This document shows, piece after piece, positions 53,689-63,415 of a stretch of DNA of 64,000 bases. This DNA is from Thiobacillus sp. GTDB lineage: Bacteria > Pseudomonadota > Gammaproteobacteria > Burkholderiales > Thiobacillaceae. The stretch covers positions 1-64,000 of the forward strand of contig JANJWS010000085.1 of NCBI GenBank assembly GCA_024709425.1, given 5' to 3'. The stretch's first letter is position 1. Every line of letters begins with the position of its first letter. The notes below the pieces were generated by a model. It saw only the letters and a program-made list of their open reading frames with translations. It was not told the DNA's origin and did not search any database. The position numbers and the translations under genes are program-made.

Positions 53689-54846
53689 ATGACCATCCGC
53701 GATTGCCTGCAAGCCCTTGTACTGTTTTTTGGGGTGGCGAGTGCCGCCACGGCCGCCCCCACTGTTCCTTCCCCCCCGCCGCTCGCTGCAAAGTCCTGGG
53801 TCCTGATGGATGCCGCCAGCGGTGCCGTGCTGGTCGACCAGAATGGCAGCCAGCGCCTGCCGCCGGCCAGCCTCACCAAGCTCATGACCTCGCACGTCGC
53901 CGCGCTCGAATTGCAGCGTGGACGCCTCAAGGAGGCCGACCTCGTCCTCATCAGCGAAAAAGCCTGGCGCATGGGGGGCTCCAAGATGTTCGTGATGGTC
54001 AATGACAAGGTCGCGGTAAGCGATCTGCTGCGCGGCATCATCGTGCAGTCCGGCAACGACGCCAGCATTGCGCTCGCCGAGCACATCGCCGGCGGCGAGG
54101 AAACGTTCGCGTCGATGATGAACCAGGAAGCCAAACGTCTGGGGATGGCCGACACGAACTTTGCGAACGCCGCCGGCTGGCCCGATCCCACGCATTACTC
54201 CAGCGCGCTGGACATGGCGAAGCTTGCCCGTGCGATCATCGTCGAGGACCCCGCGCACTATTCGCTCTACAAGGAAAAGGAGTTCGTCTGGAACGGCATC
54301 AATCAGCCGAACCGCAACCTGCTCCTGTGGCGCGACGCCAGCGTCGACGGCCTGAAGACGGGCCACACGGAGGAAGCGGGCTACTGCCTCGTCGCCTCCG
54401 CCGAGCGCGACGGCATGCGCCTCATCGCTTCGGTGTTCGGCACGGCAAGCGAAGAGGCTCGTGCCACCGAGACTGCCAAACTGCTTGGCTACGGCTTCAA
54501 CTTCTTCACCAGCAGGGCCTTTCACAAGAAGGACGAAACCATGCAGACCGTCGAGGTCTGGAAGGGCGCCGCGCGCAGCGTCAAGGCCGGCGTCGCAGCC
54601 GACTTTGTCGCGACGCTGCCGAAAGCCACGAGCGAGGACTACCAGACGCGCGTTGTGCTGGCCGAGGGTGATGTCATCGCCCCCGTCGTCACTGGCACGC
54701 CGATGGGGCGCGTCGAACTGGTGGGTGCAGATGGCAAGATCGTCATGCAGGCACCGCTGGTCGCGCTCGAAGCGGTCGAGCAGGGGGGCTTCTTCCGCCG
54801 CGTGTGGGACAGCATCCGGCTGTTCTTCAGGGGGCTGTTCGGCTGA
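53689..54846 (+). CDS. D-alanyl-D-alanine carboxypeptidase (PBP5/6 type)
   Basis: A protein of 385 aa, DacA/DacC family. A signal peptide (residues 1-23) is followed by the serine peptidase domain with Ser61 and Lys64 (SLTK), SGN at 121-123, and KTG near 223. The C-terminal PBP5-type domain and a final amphipathic segment (FFRRVWDSIRLFFRGLFG) anchor it on the periplasmic face of the inner membrane. It trims peptidoglycan stem peptides. The 156-base gap before it shows no convincing promoter. Confidence 0.93.
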   Translation: MTIRDCLQALVLFFGVASAATAAPTVPSPPPLAAKSWVLMDAASGAVLVDQNGSQRLPPASLTKLMTSHVAALELQRGRLKEADLVLISEKAWRMGGSKMFVMVNDKVAVSDLLRGIIVQSGNDASIALAEHIAGGEETFASMMNQEAKRLGMADTNFANAAGWPDPTHYSSALDMAKLARAIIVEDPAHYSLYKEKEFVWNGINQPNRNLLLWRDASVDGLKTGHTEEAGYCLVASAERDGMRLIASVFGTASEEARATETAKLLGYGFNFFTSRAFHKKDETMQTVEVWKGAARSVKAGVAADFVATLPKATSEDYQTRVVLAEGDVIAPVVTGTPMGRVELVGADGKIVMQAPLVALEAVEQGGFFRRVWDSIRLFFRGLFG

Positions 54847-54950
54847 ATCGGACCGTTTCCTGAAGCGCCACGAGAAGTCGGAACGGCGCGGTCAAGTGAG
54901 ACGACTGTGTACCGCAAGGCCGCGGTCTCGTGGCGGCAGCAGGCGAGACT

Positions 54951-56300
54951 TTATTCATAATCTTCGTCGTGCACGGCCTCGATGTTTTCCCGATAGAACT
55001 GTTCGAGTTCGTTCTCGTAAAAGAACTGTTTTTCACCGAAGGCCGGCTTGAGCTCGTTCAGCCACGTCGCCCGCTCGTCGTACTTCGCGAAAAACGGGCG
55101 GTGGACCCAATCCGGGTTGCGACCCTGGATGAAACGCAGTTGCAGCACCTTTTCGCCCATGGCCTCGCTGGTGCCCAATATTTGCACCTTGCCGGGGTTG
55201 GCTGACATGCTGGGGCCGCGCACCGTCCGGCACAGGCCGCTCACGCGCTGGTAGGCCTCGCGGAAGATTTCCCAGGCGCGTACCAGGGGAACGCCGAAAT
55301 AGTGCTGGGCGCCGGTGTTGCGGGCGACGAACATGTAATAGGGAATACAGCCAAGATCGACCTGCCGGTTCCACATGTCGGCCCATAGCGTCGGATCATC
55401 ATTGATATGGCGCAGCAGGGGCGACTGGGTGCGGATCACCGCACCGGTCTCGCGGATGCGAGCGATCGCCTCGCGCACGGCTTGCGGGGCCAGTTCGCGG
55501 GGGTGGTTGAAGTGCGCCATGAATGCCAGATGCCTGCCCCGCTCACCGACCCTGCGGAAGAGCGCGAGCATATCGTCGGCGTCGTCGTCGCGGAGGAACC
55601 GGTAGGGCCAGTAGCTGAGCGCCTTGGTGCCGATACGGATGTGGCGCAGGTTGGGCAGCTTGGCATCGAGCAAGGGGTCGATGTATTGCGCCAGGTGGCG
55701 TGTCGACATGATCAGGGGATCGCCGCCGGTGAACAGTACGTCGGTGACCTGCGGATTGGCCTCCAGATAGGCGATCAGGCGATCCACCTCGCGGCTGGCG
55801 AATTTGAGCTCCGTCTGCCCGACGAACTGGGGCCAGCGAAAGCAGAAGCTGCAATACGCGTGGCAGGTCTGGCCCTGGCTCGGGAAGAAAAGCACCGTTT
55901 CCCGATACTTGTGCTGCATGCCGTCGAGGTATTCGCCTTCGAGGGTGGGAATATTGTGGCTCGTCTGTCCGGCCGGATGCGGATTGAGCTGCAGCCGGAT
56001 GCGGGTGGCGGCCGCCTTGATCTCTTCGCTGTCGGCGCCCCTCTTCAGCAACGCCGCCATTTCCTCGTAGTGATGCGGCAGCAGCATGTCGCGCTGGGGA
56101 AAAGTCAGGACGAACATCGGGTCGTCGGGCGCGCGCTCCCAGTCGATGAGCTGGTCGACGACGAAGTTGTTGGCCTTGAAGGGGAGAACACGGCCGACGA
56201 CTTCGATGTCGAACTTGATCTCCTCCGGCAACGCTGCCATCTGCGGGAGGCTGCGGAAATTGCTGAGGGAATAGGCCTTGTATTTGTGGGGTTCCTGCAT
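54951..56300 (-). CDS. KamA-family radical SAM aminomutase, substrate probably not lysine
   Basis: A protein of 449 aa. The radical SAM motif is Cys146, Cys150 and Cys153 (CHAYCSFC). GGDPL and the PLP lysine region (ANPGK, Lys371 aligned with LAM Lys337) are present. In lysine 2,3-aminomutase, Asp293 and Asp330 hold the lysine side chain; here the aligned positions are Arg327 (PYYMFVARNTG) and Ser364. That argues for an acidic or other substrate, as in glutamate 2,3-aminomutase, where both aspartates are also replaced. It is the last gene of the sucrose-mscS run (14 bases after mscS). The ATG at 56300 follows GAAAC and begins the family sequence; an upstream extension is open but unconserved. 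Confidence 0.82.
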   Translation of the reverse strand: MQEPHKYKAYSLSNFRSLPQMAALPEEIKFDIEVVGRVLPFKANNFVVDQLIDWERAPDDPMFVLTFPQRDMLLPHHYEEMAALLKRGADSEEIKAAATRIRLQLNPHPAGQTSHNIPTLEGEYLDGMQHKYRETVLFFPSQGQTCHAYCSFCFRWPQFVGQTELKFASREVDRLIAYLEANPQVTDVLFTGGDPLIMSTRHLAQYIDPLLDAKLPNLRHIRIGTKALSYWPYRFLRDDDADDMLALFRRVGERGRHLAFMAHFNHPRELAPQAVREAIARIRETGAVIRTQSPLLRHINDDPTLWADMWNRQVDLGCIPYYMFVARNTGAQHYFGVPLVRAWEIFREAYQRVSGLCRTVRGPSMSANPGKVQILGTSEAMGEKVLQLRFIQGRNPDWVHRPFFAKYDERATWLNELKPAFGEKQFFYENELEQFYRENIEAVHDEDYE

Positions 56301-56314
56301 CGGGTGTTTCCGTT

Positions 56315-57208
56315 TCAGCTTTGGTTGACCAGATGAAGAGGCGGTGCGCTGCCATCCTTGGCCTGGCCGGGGTAAAGGGTGACGTGCGGGAAGGGGATTT
56401 CGATGTCGAGACGGTCGAATGCCTTCTTGAGGTGCAGCAGGAAAGCGCGCCGCACCGTCCATTGCTGCAGCGGCTGCACCTTGAAGCGCGAGCGGATGAT
56501 CACCGCCGAGTCGGCCCAGGCGTCTACGCCGGCAATTTCCAGGTCTTCCAGGATCAGCGGACCAAGAATGGCGTCGGCGCGCATGCCGGCGGCCACTTCA
56601 CGCATGACCTCGAATACCGACTCGGCATCCTCACGGTAGGCGATGCCGATGTCGACGACAGCGTAGGAGAAGTCGCGACTGCGGTTGGTGACCGTGGTGA
56701 TGGCGCTGTTGGGGATGAAATGCACGTTGCCTTCGTAGTCGCGCAGGCGGATGTAGCGCAGCGTGATTTCCTCGACCTGGCCGCCCTTGTCGGCCACTTC
56801 CACGACGTCGCCGTGGTGGATCTGGTTCTCCAGCAGCAGGAAGAAGCCGGTGAAATAATCCTTGACCAGGCTTTGTGCGCCGAAGCCGATCGCGAGGCCG
56901 ACGATGCCGGCGGATGCGAGGATGGGGGCGATGGAGATGCCGAGTTCGGAGAGTACCAGCATGCCGGCGATCAAGGTGATGATCACGGCGGCGGTGTAGC
57001 GGAAGACACGCCCCAGCGTTTCCAGGCGCTTCAGCTGGACAGGGTCGTCGGTGCGCTTCTGCAGCTGCTTGCGCAGGGCGGGGATCAGCTTGCGCGACAG
57101 CGACAGCATGATCCAGGCGATGACGAGGATGATGCCGACGCGGGTCAGCGATTTCGCCAGCCCTGTCCAGTCGCCAAGTTCTCCGGGGATCGTGGAAAGA
57201 AAGTCCAT
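56315..57208 (-). CDS. MscS-family mechanosensitive channel
   Basis: A protein of 297 aa. Three membrane helices (about residues 18-40, 68-88 and 93-115) include the pore-lining Gly/Ala helix (ASAGIVGLAIGFGAQSLVKDY), then the beta domain (VEVADKGGQVEEITLRYIRLR) and the C-terminal alpha-beta domain. It opens on hypoosmotic shock to release solutes. Its place 9 bases after sucrose synthase and 14 bases before the aminomutase links it to solute turnover. Confidence 0.92.
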   Translation of the reverse strand: MDFLSTIPGELGDWTGLAKSLTRVGIILVIAWIMLSLSRKLIPALRKQLQKRTDDPVQLKRLETLGRVFRYTAAVIITLIAGMLVLSELGISIAPILASAGIVGLAIGFGAQSLVKDYFTGFFLLLENQIHHGDVVEVADKGGQVEEITLRYIRLRDYEGNVHFIPNSAITTVTNRSRDFSYAVVDIGIAYREDAESVFEVMREVAAGMRADAILGPLILEDLEIAGVDAWADSAVIIRSRFKVQPLQQWTVRRAFLLHLKKAFDRLDIEIPFPHVTLYPGQAKDGSAPPLHLVNQS

Positions 57209-57217
57209 TTGCGTCCT

Positions 57218-59596
57218 TCAGACTGCATCAGCGAGGGGGCGCATTTGCAGGTGGTAGAACATCTGGAGATAGCGCGCGGTTTCCTCGCGTTCCAGGTTGC
57301 TGACGAACTTCCAGAAGCCGTAAATGCGCGAAAGGGTCATCATCCGTTCCGCATAGAGTCGCCAGGTGTAACGTGCATCGACCCGTGCCATGGCGCCGCG
57401 TGACAGGCGTTGCCAGGTGTCCGGGTCGGCGGCGCAGTGTTCGAGGAAATCGGCGATGGCATCGGCGGCGGCTGAGCCTTCATTGGGGTCGATGTGGAAT
57501 CCGGAAACGCCGTGCTGGATGATTTCCAGCGGGCCGCCGTGGCGGGTGGCGAAGACCGGCAGGCCGGTGGCCATCGCCTCGATCAGGGTCAAACCGAACG
57601 CCTCGAACAGTGCCGGCTGCACGAAGACACCGTGGAGGTCGGCAACGGTCCGGTAGATTTCGCCCGCCATCGCCTTGTCCAGGCGCGCCCCCAGCCAGCG
57701 CATCTGGCCATCGAGGCCGTGCTGATCCATCAGTTCGTGCAGGCGCTGGATCTGCGCCTGCTCTTCGTTGTCGCTGGATTCCGCAGGATCGACATGGCCG
57801 CCGATCACCAGCAGATTGGCGCGCTCGCGCAGCCGCGCGCAGGCGCCGAACCAGTCAGTCAGGCCTGCCAGGTTCTTGATGCGGTCCAGCCGCGCCATAG
57901 TGAAGATGACTGGCTTGTCCGGATCGACAAGGCGGCCGCGCCAGGGTACACCCGGTTCGGCGCCGAACAGCAGGCGCTCGATTTCGGGCTGCAGCGAACG
58001 CAGGCGGCGGCTTTCGTCGAGATAAGAGAAGTAGATGCGCTCGTCGGCGCCCGGCGAAACGATATTGAACTTGGGATCGAACGGTTCGACGCCCTGCACC
58101 ACGCGGTAGAGCCCGGGCAGCGTGAAGGCGCGGTAGCTTTCGTATTGCCCGATGGTCTTTTTCGTGCCGGCGATTTCCTGATAGGTGCTGGTGATGATGA
58201 AATCCGCGCTGTTCATGGCGATCAGGTCGGCGGTGTACTGGCAGGCGAAGTGATAGGTCGGTTCGTTTTCCTGCCAGTACAGGGCGGAGTGCAGGTACTT
58301 GGTCTGCTCCAGCGCGTGTGCGATGTTGCACTGGGTGACACCCAGTCGCTGCGCGAGCAGCGAGGCGACCAGATTGCCGTCCGAATAATTGCCGATGATG
58401 AGGTCGGGGCGGCCGCCGAACTGCGCCAGGGCCTCGCGCTCGACGTCGCGCGCGAAGGCTTCCAGATAGGGCCATAGCTCGAAGCGGGAAATCCAGTGCC
58501 GCACTATCTCGCCCTGGGCCTGACGGAAAGGCACACGCAGGATCGCGGCGCGGTCGCAGCCATGGATTTTCTCCAGCGGCTGGTTGCAGGTCGTGCCTTC
58601 GGCCTCGGGAATCAGCCGCGTGACGACCAGGATGTGAGGCTCGACGTCGACGCCCTGCACCGCGAGGCGTGCGCGCATCTCGTATTCCAGCGCACGCACC
58701 TGGTCCAGGATGTAGACGACCTGGCCGCCGGTGTCCGGGCGCCCCAGCACGTTATCCTGCGCGAACCAGCCGTGCGGCGACAGGATCAGCAGACGCGAGA
58801 TCATCGGGATGCGCGCCAGGAACGCCTCCAGGGCTTCGGGTGCGGGTGCTTCCAGGATATCGGTGAGCAGGCTCATGGAATCGGCGACGCGCGCCGCCGT
58901 ATCGCCCCAGCCGGGGGCGAAGCCGAGACGGCCGAGGGGCCCTGCGAGCGCGGCCCAGGGAGTTTCCGACGCCTCCTTTTCCACCATCGCCTGAGCCTGG
59001 CGCAGCGCCGAACGCAGCGTGGCGACATCGTGGATGTGCTCGAACAACATCAGCTGTTGCCCCTCCATTGCGTGCAGACGCAGGAAGTTGAGCAGCTTCG
59101 CATGCCATTCCGCAGGCTTCTGGAACATGGCGCTGGAGAGCTGGCGGTTGAGGAACAGCACGCCCTGGCCGATCGATCGCGTCTCCTTGAGGCGGGGAAA
59201 CTCGCGGTTGAACGGTGCGAAATCCACTTCGAGTACCGGCTCGGCGCCCGCATCGGGTTGCACCAGCAGTTCCTTGAAGCGCAGGAATTCCGTGACGGGG
59301 ATCGCTTCGGGTGACGCGTTTTCCAGGTGCGCGCGCAGATAATGCCAGGCGCCCGCACCCTCGCGCAGGGCGAAATAGGCCCAGGGCGGCTGCAGCACGG
59401 CTTCCTGCAACAGCATCACGCTGTCTTCCAGCGGCGACCCGGCAAGTTCATCGGGTGTTGCGGCGCGCAGCTCCTCGAAGATGCTGCATAGATCGGTCTG
59501 CAGCATCAGCGGCCGGTTTTCCGCGAAACAGCGCCGCAGGAAAGCCTGCAGGGCGTCACGATGCGCGTGCGCCCAGCCGTGGAGTTCCTCGATCAT
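57218..59596 (-). CDS. Sucrose synthase
   Basis: A protein of 792 aa, a GT4 GT-B enzyme that reversibly makes or splits sucrose (sucrose + NDP <-> fructose + NDP-glucose). The N-terminal regulatory part is followed by the GT-B core with [38 protein letters not shown], and the donor site [19 protein letters not shown]. It overlaps the sucrose-phosphate synthase gene by 4 bases. Having both SUS and SPS in one operon is known from cyanobacteria, nitrifiers and some sulfur bacteria. Confidence 0.93.
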   Translation of the reverse strand: MIEELHGWAHAHRDALQAFLRRCFAENRPLMLQTDLCSIFEELRAATPDELAGSPLEDSVMLLQEAVLQPPWAYFALREGAGAWHYLRAHLENASPEAIPVTEFLRFKELLVQPDAGAEPVLEVDFAPFNREFPRLKETRSIGQGVLFLNRQLSSAMFQKPAEWHAKLLNFLRLHAMEGQQLMLFEHIHDVATLRSALRQAQAMVEKEASETPWAALAGPLGRLGFAPGWGDTAARVADSMSLLTDILEAPAPEALEAFLARIPMISRLLILSPHGWFAQDNVLGRPDTGGQVVYILDQVRALEYEMRARLAVQGVDVEPHILVVTRLIPEAEGTTCNQPLEKIHGCDRAAILRVPFRQAQGEIVRHWISRFELWPYLEAFARDVEREALAQFGGRPDLIIGNYSDGNLVASLLAQRLGVTQCNIAHALEQTKYLHSALYWQENEPTYHFACQYTADLIAMNSADFIITSTYQEIAGTKKTIGQYESYRAFTLPGLYRVVQGVEPFDPKFNIVSPGADERIYFSYLDESRRLRSLQPEIERLLFGAEPGVPWRGRLVDPDKPVIFTMARLDRIKNLAGLTDWFGACARLRERANLLVIGGHVDPAESSDNEEQAQIQRLHELMDQHGLDGQMRWLGARLDKAMAGEIYRTVADLHGVFVQPALFEAFGLTLIEAMATGLPVFATRHGGPLEIIQHGVSGFHIDPNEGSAAADAIADFLEHCAADPDTWQRLSRGAMARVDARYTWRLYAERMMTLSRIYGFWKFVSNLEREETARYLQMFYHLQMRPLADAV

Positions 59597-61779
59597 GCCT
59601 GCTCCAGAAGGACGGGTTCGGAACGTGCGCGTGGCACGGCCAGGAATCTGTAATGCGCCATGCCTTCAAGGATGCCGGCGGCGTGCGAAGCCTGCGCAAA
59701 ATAGATCTGTTCGTGCCCACGCAGGCTTGCCAGTTCCGGACTGTGGTTGGCGACCACCACGCCGAGGGTATCGCCGAGCAGCATTTCCTCGTCGTTGCCG
59801 GAATCGCCTGCGACCAAAAAGGCACGCAGCGGCAGCCCCCACTTGTAGGCGAGGTATCGCACCGCATGGCCCTTGGAGGCGCGTACCGGCAGCACGTCCA
59901 GGTAGGCCTCGTGCGAATAGATGAGCTTGGCATGGAGACCATGTCCGCGCAAGGTGGCATGCAGGCTGCGCAACGGCGGCATGGCCTGCGGATCGACGTT
60001 GTAGGAGAGCTTGAATTCGCGCTGGTTCATTGCGGGCTGCAGGGTCAGACCCGGGATCTCCTCCAGTACCCGCGCCACGGCATCGCGCCGCCAGAGATGG
60101 CGGATATGGTTGCTCCAGCCCGCGTCACGGCTGAGGCCGCGCCCATAATGAATTTCGCTGCCCACGGCGGTGATCAGCACGTCAGGCACGGGCACGCGCC
60201 ACTGCTTCAGAATCGCCAACGTGCTCTCGATCGTACGCCCGGTCGCAATGCCGAAACCGAGTTCGCGCCCGCGTTCGCGCAGGTTCTCGAGAAGTTGCGC
60301 CAGGCCGGCCTTGTCGCCGATCAGGGTGTTGTCGATATCGCTGATCAGCATGCGCTCGACAAACGGCAGGGGATTCGGGCCGGGGTGGAGGATGGCAACA
60401 AGGTCGCGCCTGACCTGTTTGCGCTGGCGCCGCAGCATGCGCGCAACCGCTTTGAGATGCTTTCCGACGTGCGCGTCCCAGGTGTAATTGCGGGCGACGC
60501 CGGTGATTCCGCGACGGGCTCGGCGTGCCCAGTCGCGCGGGTTGGAAAGCACGGCCTCCAGCGCACCCGCGATGGCTGCCGTATCGAGCGGATCGACCAG
60601 AAGTCCGTTGTCGCAGTTGGCGACGATGTCCCGCGGACCGCCATCGGCGGTCGCGACGATCGGCAGCCCGCTCGCTGCCGCTTCGATCAGGGTCAGGCCG
60701 AAGGGTTCGGTCAGCGCGGGGTTGGCGAATACACCGCGACGCTGGGCCGCCAACCGGTACAACTGCGGAATGTCTTCGGGCAGGTGCTGCTTGGGGAGGG
60801 CGACGCTGCCCCACAGGTCGTGGCGGTCCACTTCCAGCAGCAGTTCGGTCAGCACCTTCGCCTGATCTTCGTCCAGGGAGCGGATGTCCTCGCGCTGGCC
60901 GGCGACAATGGCCAGATTGGCCAGCTCGCGCAGGCGCGGCGACTCGCCAAAGGCAGTGACCAGGCGCCGCAGGTTCTTGCGTACCTCGGGGCGGCAGATG
61001 GCCAGGATCAGCGGCTTGCGTGGCGCCTCGAAAAAACGGTCGATCATCGCCGTGACGCGGGGGGCGACGGGTGCCTTGCCTGGTGGGGCAAAGCGCGAGG
61101 TGTCGGTACCGGGCGGAATCACCACGGCTCGGCTGGGTTGATGGTTCTCGTAGAGGCCATATTGTTCCGTGCTTTCCTGAGGCGTGCTGGTGATGACCAG
61201 GCGGGCATGTGCGAGCACTTCCTCTTCCGCCGCGATGCGCCGGTTGAAATTGAACTGTCGTTCCAATGCCTGGGCTTTGCGGCCGTGTGCGAGCAGACGC
61301 TGGCGCTTGCAGCGGCCAAGGGAATGGCCGGTGTGGACGAGCGGAATGCCAAGCAGTTGCGACAGCTGCGTGCCGACATAGCCGGCGTCGGCGTAATGGC
61401 TGTGGATCACGTCCGGCAGACGGCCTTGCTGGCGAAGGTAATTCACTGTGCGGTCGACCATCTGGTCGAGGTGGTTCCACAAGGACTCCTTGCGAAGATA
61501 ACGCTGGGGTCCGAACGGCAGGCGAACGATGCGGGCCTTGTTCGGGTTGGCGGCATCCAATGGCTCGAGGCTGCGTGCGTAATCCGGCGAAACCTGCGGG
61601 TCGTCGACGAGGCGGGTGAGCAGATCGACACGGTCAACGGCCGGATTGCGCCCCAGCGCACGCGCCAGTTCCACCACATACAGACTCTGGCCGCCGGTGT
61701 CGGCGTCGCGGCCAAGTTCCAGGTCATGGCTGCGGATCAGGCCATGCACGTTCAACATCAGGATATACGAGGGATTCAT
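59593..61779 (-). CDS. Sucrose-phosphate synthase with C-terminal phosphatase domain
   Basis: A protein of 728 aa. Residues 1 to about 460 are a GT4 glycosyltransferase ([56 protein letters not shown]) that transfers glucose from UDP-glucose to fructose 6-phosphate. From about residue 475 a HAD domain follows ([12 protein letters not shown], nucleophile Asp in Dx[13 protein letters not shown]), as in sucrose-phosphate phosphatase, so one chain may make free sucrose. The ATG at 61779 overlaps the kinase stop (ATGA) and gives [13 protein letters not shown]; a start at 61806 would lie inside the kinase gene. Confidence 0.92.
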   Translation of the reverse strand: MNPSYILMLNVHGLIRSHDLELGRDADTGGQSLYVVELARALGRNPAVDRVDLLTRLVDDPQVSPDYARSLEPLDAANPNKARIVRLPFGPQRYLRKESLWNHLDQMVDRTVNYLRQQGRLPDVIHSHYADAGYVGTQLSQLLGIPLVHTGHSLGRCKRQRLLAHGRKAQALERQFNFNRRIAAEEEVLAHARLVITSTPQESTEQYGLYENHQPSRAVVIPPGTDTSRFAPPGKAPVAPRVTAMIDRFFEAPRKPLILAICRPEVRKNLRRLVTAFGESPRLRELANLAIVAGQREDIRSLDEDQAKVLTELLLEVDRHDLWGSVALPKQHLPEDIPQLYRLAAQRRGVFANPALTEPFGLTLIEAAASGLPIVATADGGPRDIVANCDNGLLVDPLDTAAIAGALEAVLSNPRDWARRARRGITGVARNYTWDAHVGKHLKAVARMLRRQRKQVRRDLVAILHPGPNPLPFVERMLISDIDNTLIGDKAGLAQLLENLRERGRELGFGIATGRTIESTLAILKQWRVPVPDVLITAVGSEIHYGRGLSRDAGWSNHIRHLWRRDAVARVLEEIPGLTLQPAMNQREFKLSYNVDPQAMPPLRSLHATLRGHGLHAKLIYSHEAYLDVLPVRASKGHAVRYLAYKWGLPLRAFLVAGDSGNDEEMLLGDTLGVVVANHSPELASLRGHEQIYFAQASHAAGILEGMAHYRFLAVPRARSEPVLLEQA

Positions 61780-62786
61780 GTAACGCGCTCCATCGCGAGA
61801 TCCCATGCCTTGATGAAGGGCCGGTAGAAGTCCGTACTGTCCGGGATGGCGCCGCGCACGCGGCAGATCTGGCCGGCAAACTGATGGGCGCGATCCAGCG
61901 TCAGTTGCGGTGGCCAGCCCTGGGTCTGTCCGAGAAGGAAGACGGCGGCAAAGGCGTCGCCGGCCCCCACGCTGTCGACGGCTTCGCTAGCGACATCCGC
62001 AACCGGCTGTGCCGGGTGGGTCTGGAAACAGGCGCCATCGGCAGTTTGCAGCCAGGCGCCTTGCTCGCCCTGGGTCACCAAAACGTTGCGGATGTCGTAA
62101 GCGTGGCTCAGGCGCCGGGCGAGTTCGCGCGGTGCGCCGCTGCCCAGGCCCACCATATGGGCGACGCGATGCAGTTCCGCCTCGTTCATCTTGACAATTT
62201 CCGTCTTGCCCAGCGACCAGCGCAGCACGTCTTTGCGCACCCACGGATCGCGCAGGTTGACGTCGAGGAAGCCCTTTGCCCGGGTGGTTTGCAACAGCGA
62301 TCGCAGGGCCGGTCGCGACGCGGCGCGCTGCGCCAGTGTGCCGAAATAGATCCATTGCGGCCGGCTCATCAGGCCGACCAGCCGGGCCATGTCGGCATGA
62401 ATGAAATCCCAGGCCTGGTCAGGGGCGATCTCGAAACGGTGGCCGGCGGAAGCGTCCAGGGCAATGCGAGCCGTGCCGGTAGGGTGCAGGCAGTCCTGTT
62501 GCACGCCGTCGACTGGCAGACCCGCGGCCTGGATCGATTCCAGCAGGCGTTGGCCCGGCTCGTCCTTGCCGATGCGGGTGACCAGCACGGGCAAGACGCC
62601 CACACCCTGCCCGAGTCGCGCCAAATGATGCGCAACATTGAGGGGCGCGCCGCCCGCGACCTCCCGGTCGGGAAAGCAGTCCACCAGCACTTCTCCGAAC
62701 AGCAAAATGCAGGTGGCCAGGTTCCCCTCGGCGGTTTGTCCTGCCGACGCGGGGGAGTTTGCGCCAGGTAGTTTGTCATAAAACAT
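61776..62786 (-). CDS. PfkB-family sugar kinase, probable fructokinase
   Basis: A protein of 336 aa. FGEVLVDCFPD and AGGAPLNVAHHLARLG open the PfkB fold, and SVGAGDAFAAVFLLG carries the catalytic Asp. A fructokinase would return the fructose released by sucrose synthase to the pathway; the substrate is inferred from context. Its start codon lies in the AT-rich palindrome at 62786-62799. The first 25 residues are less conserved, so a later start is possible. Confidence 0.85.
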   Translation of the reverse strand: MFYDKLPGANSPASAGQTAEGNLATCILLFGEVLVDCFPDREVAGGAPLNVAHHLARLGQGVGVLPVLVTRIGKDEPGQRLLESIQAAGLPVDGVQQDCLHPTGTARIALDASAGHRFEIAPDQAWDFIHADMARLVGLMSRPQWIYFGTLAQRAASRPALRSLLQTTRAKGFLDVNLRDPWVRKDVLRWSLGKTEIVKMNEAELHRVAHMVGLGSGAPRELARRLSHAYDIRNVLVTQGEQGAWLQTADGACFQTHPAQPVADVASEAVDSVGAGDAFAAVFLLGQTQGWPPQLTLDRAHQFAGQICRVRGAIPDSTDFYRPFIKAWDLAMERVT

Positions 62787-62799
62787 TATTACATAATAA
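62786..62799. promoter_or_regulatory. Palindromic operator candidate between the sucrose operon and marR
   Basis: TTATTA-CA-TAATAA is a perfect inverted repeat in an AT-rich stretch (62781-62815) of otherwise GC-rich DNA. It touches the kinase start codon and lies 79 bases from the marR start. MarR proteins usually bind such short AT-rich palindromes. The overlap with the start codon would let binding block transcription or translation of the operon. Confidence 0.65.
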
Positions 62800-62877
62800 C
62801 ATAATCCATTTTGAGGCGGCCGCCGTTAGGATTGCCCGTCTCTTGACCCCGGTTTCCCCACTCGTCGAATCCTTCTT

Positions 62878-63351
62878 ATGACCTCGCCGCTCGTTCTCGA
62901 AACCCTGCAGAAATTCCGTCTCATCATTGGCGCGGTGCGTCAGCATTCACGCGCGTTGGAGGCGGCCTGTGGCATCGGCGGCACACAGGTCTGGATGCTT
63001 GCGACCATAGCGGACAGGCCGGATATCACGGTGTCGCAACTGGGGCAGGCGTTGTCCATACACGTCTCGACGGCCAGCAACCTGCTCGACAAGCTGGCCC
63101 GGGCCGGGTTGGTGGAGCGCCAGCGCGTCGAGGACGACCGACGCGTCGTGCGCCTGCGGGTGACGGCCAAGGGGCAGGACATGGTTGCGCGTGCACCGCA
63201 GCCGCTGACCGGACTCATCGTGGACGCATTGGAGAAGCTGCCCGAGGATTCACTGATGCGGCTCGATGAGGAGTTGGCGCGACTCGTCCAGCAGATGCAC
63301 CTTCTGGATCAGCGAGCCGCGAAAGAGCCCTTGTCCAATTTGGTGCGATGA
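62878..63351 (+). CDS. MarR-family transcription regulator
   Basis: A protein of 157 aa. The winged helix region has ATIADRPDITVSQLGQALSI, STASNLLDKLARAGLVER and the wing RQRVEDDRRVVRLRVT with the usual DxR. Ligand-binding residues are not readable. It is divergent from the sucrose/osmoadaptation operon with an AT palindrome between, so it is the obvious candidate regulator. A TTGACC (62843-62848) may be a -35, with no good -10. Confidence 0.87.
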   Translation: MTSPLVLETLQKFRLIIGAVRQHSRALEAACGIGGTQVWMLATIADRPDITVSQLGQALSIHVSTASNLLDKLARAGLVERQRVEDDRRVVRLRVTAKGQDMVARAPQPLTGLIVDALEKLPEDSLMRLDEELARLVQQMHLLDQRAAKEPLSNLVR

Positions 63352-63415
63352 TCAGCTCCTCGCCGTGTTTTTCAAGGGGGCAAACGGGTTTGGCGCTGCG
63401 CGGGAGTGCATCGCC

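Noticed and set aside
59311-61827. A very long + strand open frame across sucrose-phosphate synthase
   Set aside because: It is antisense to a protein with clear GT-B and HAD motifs and shows no domain of its own.
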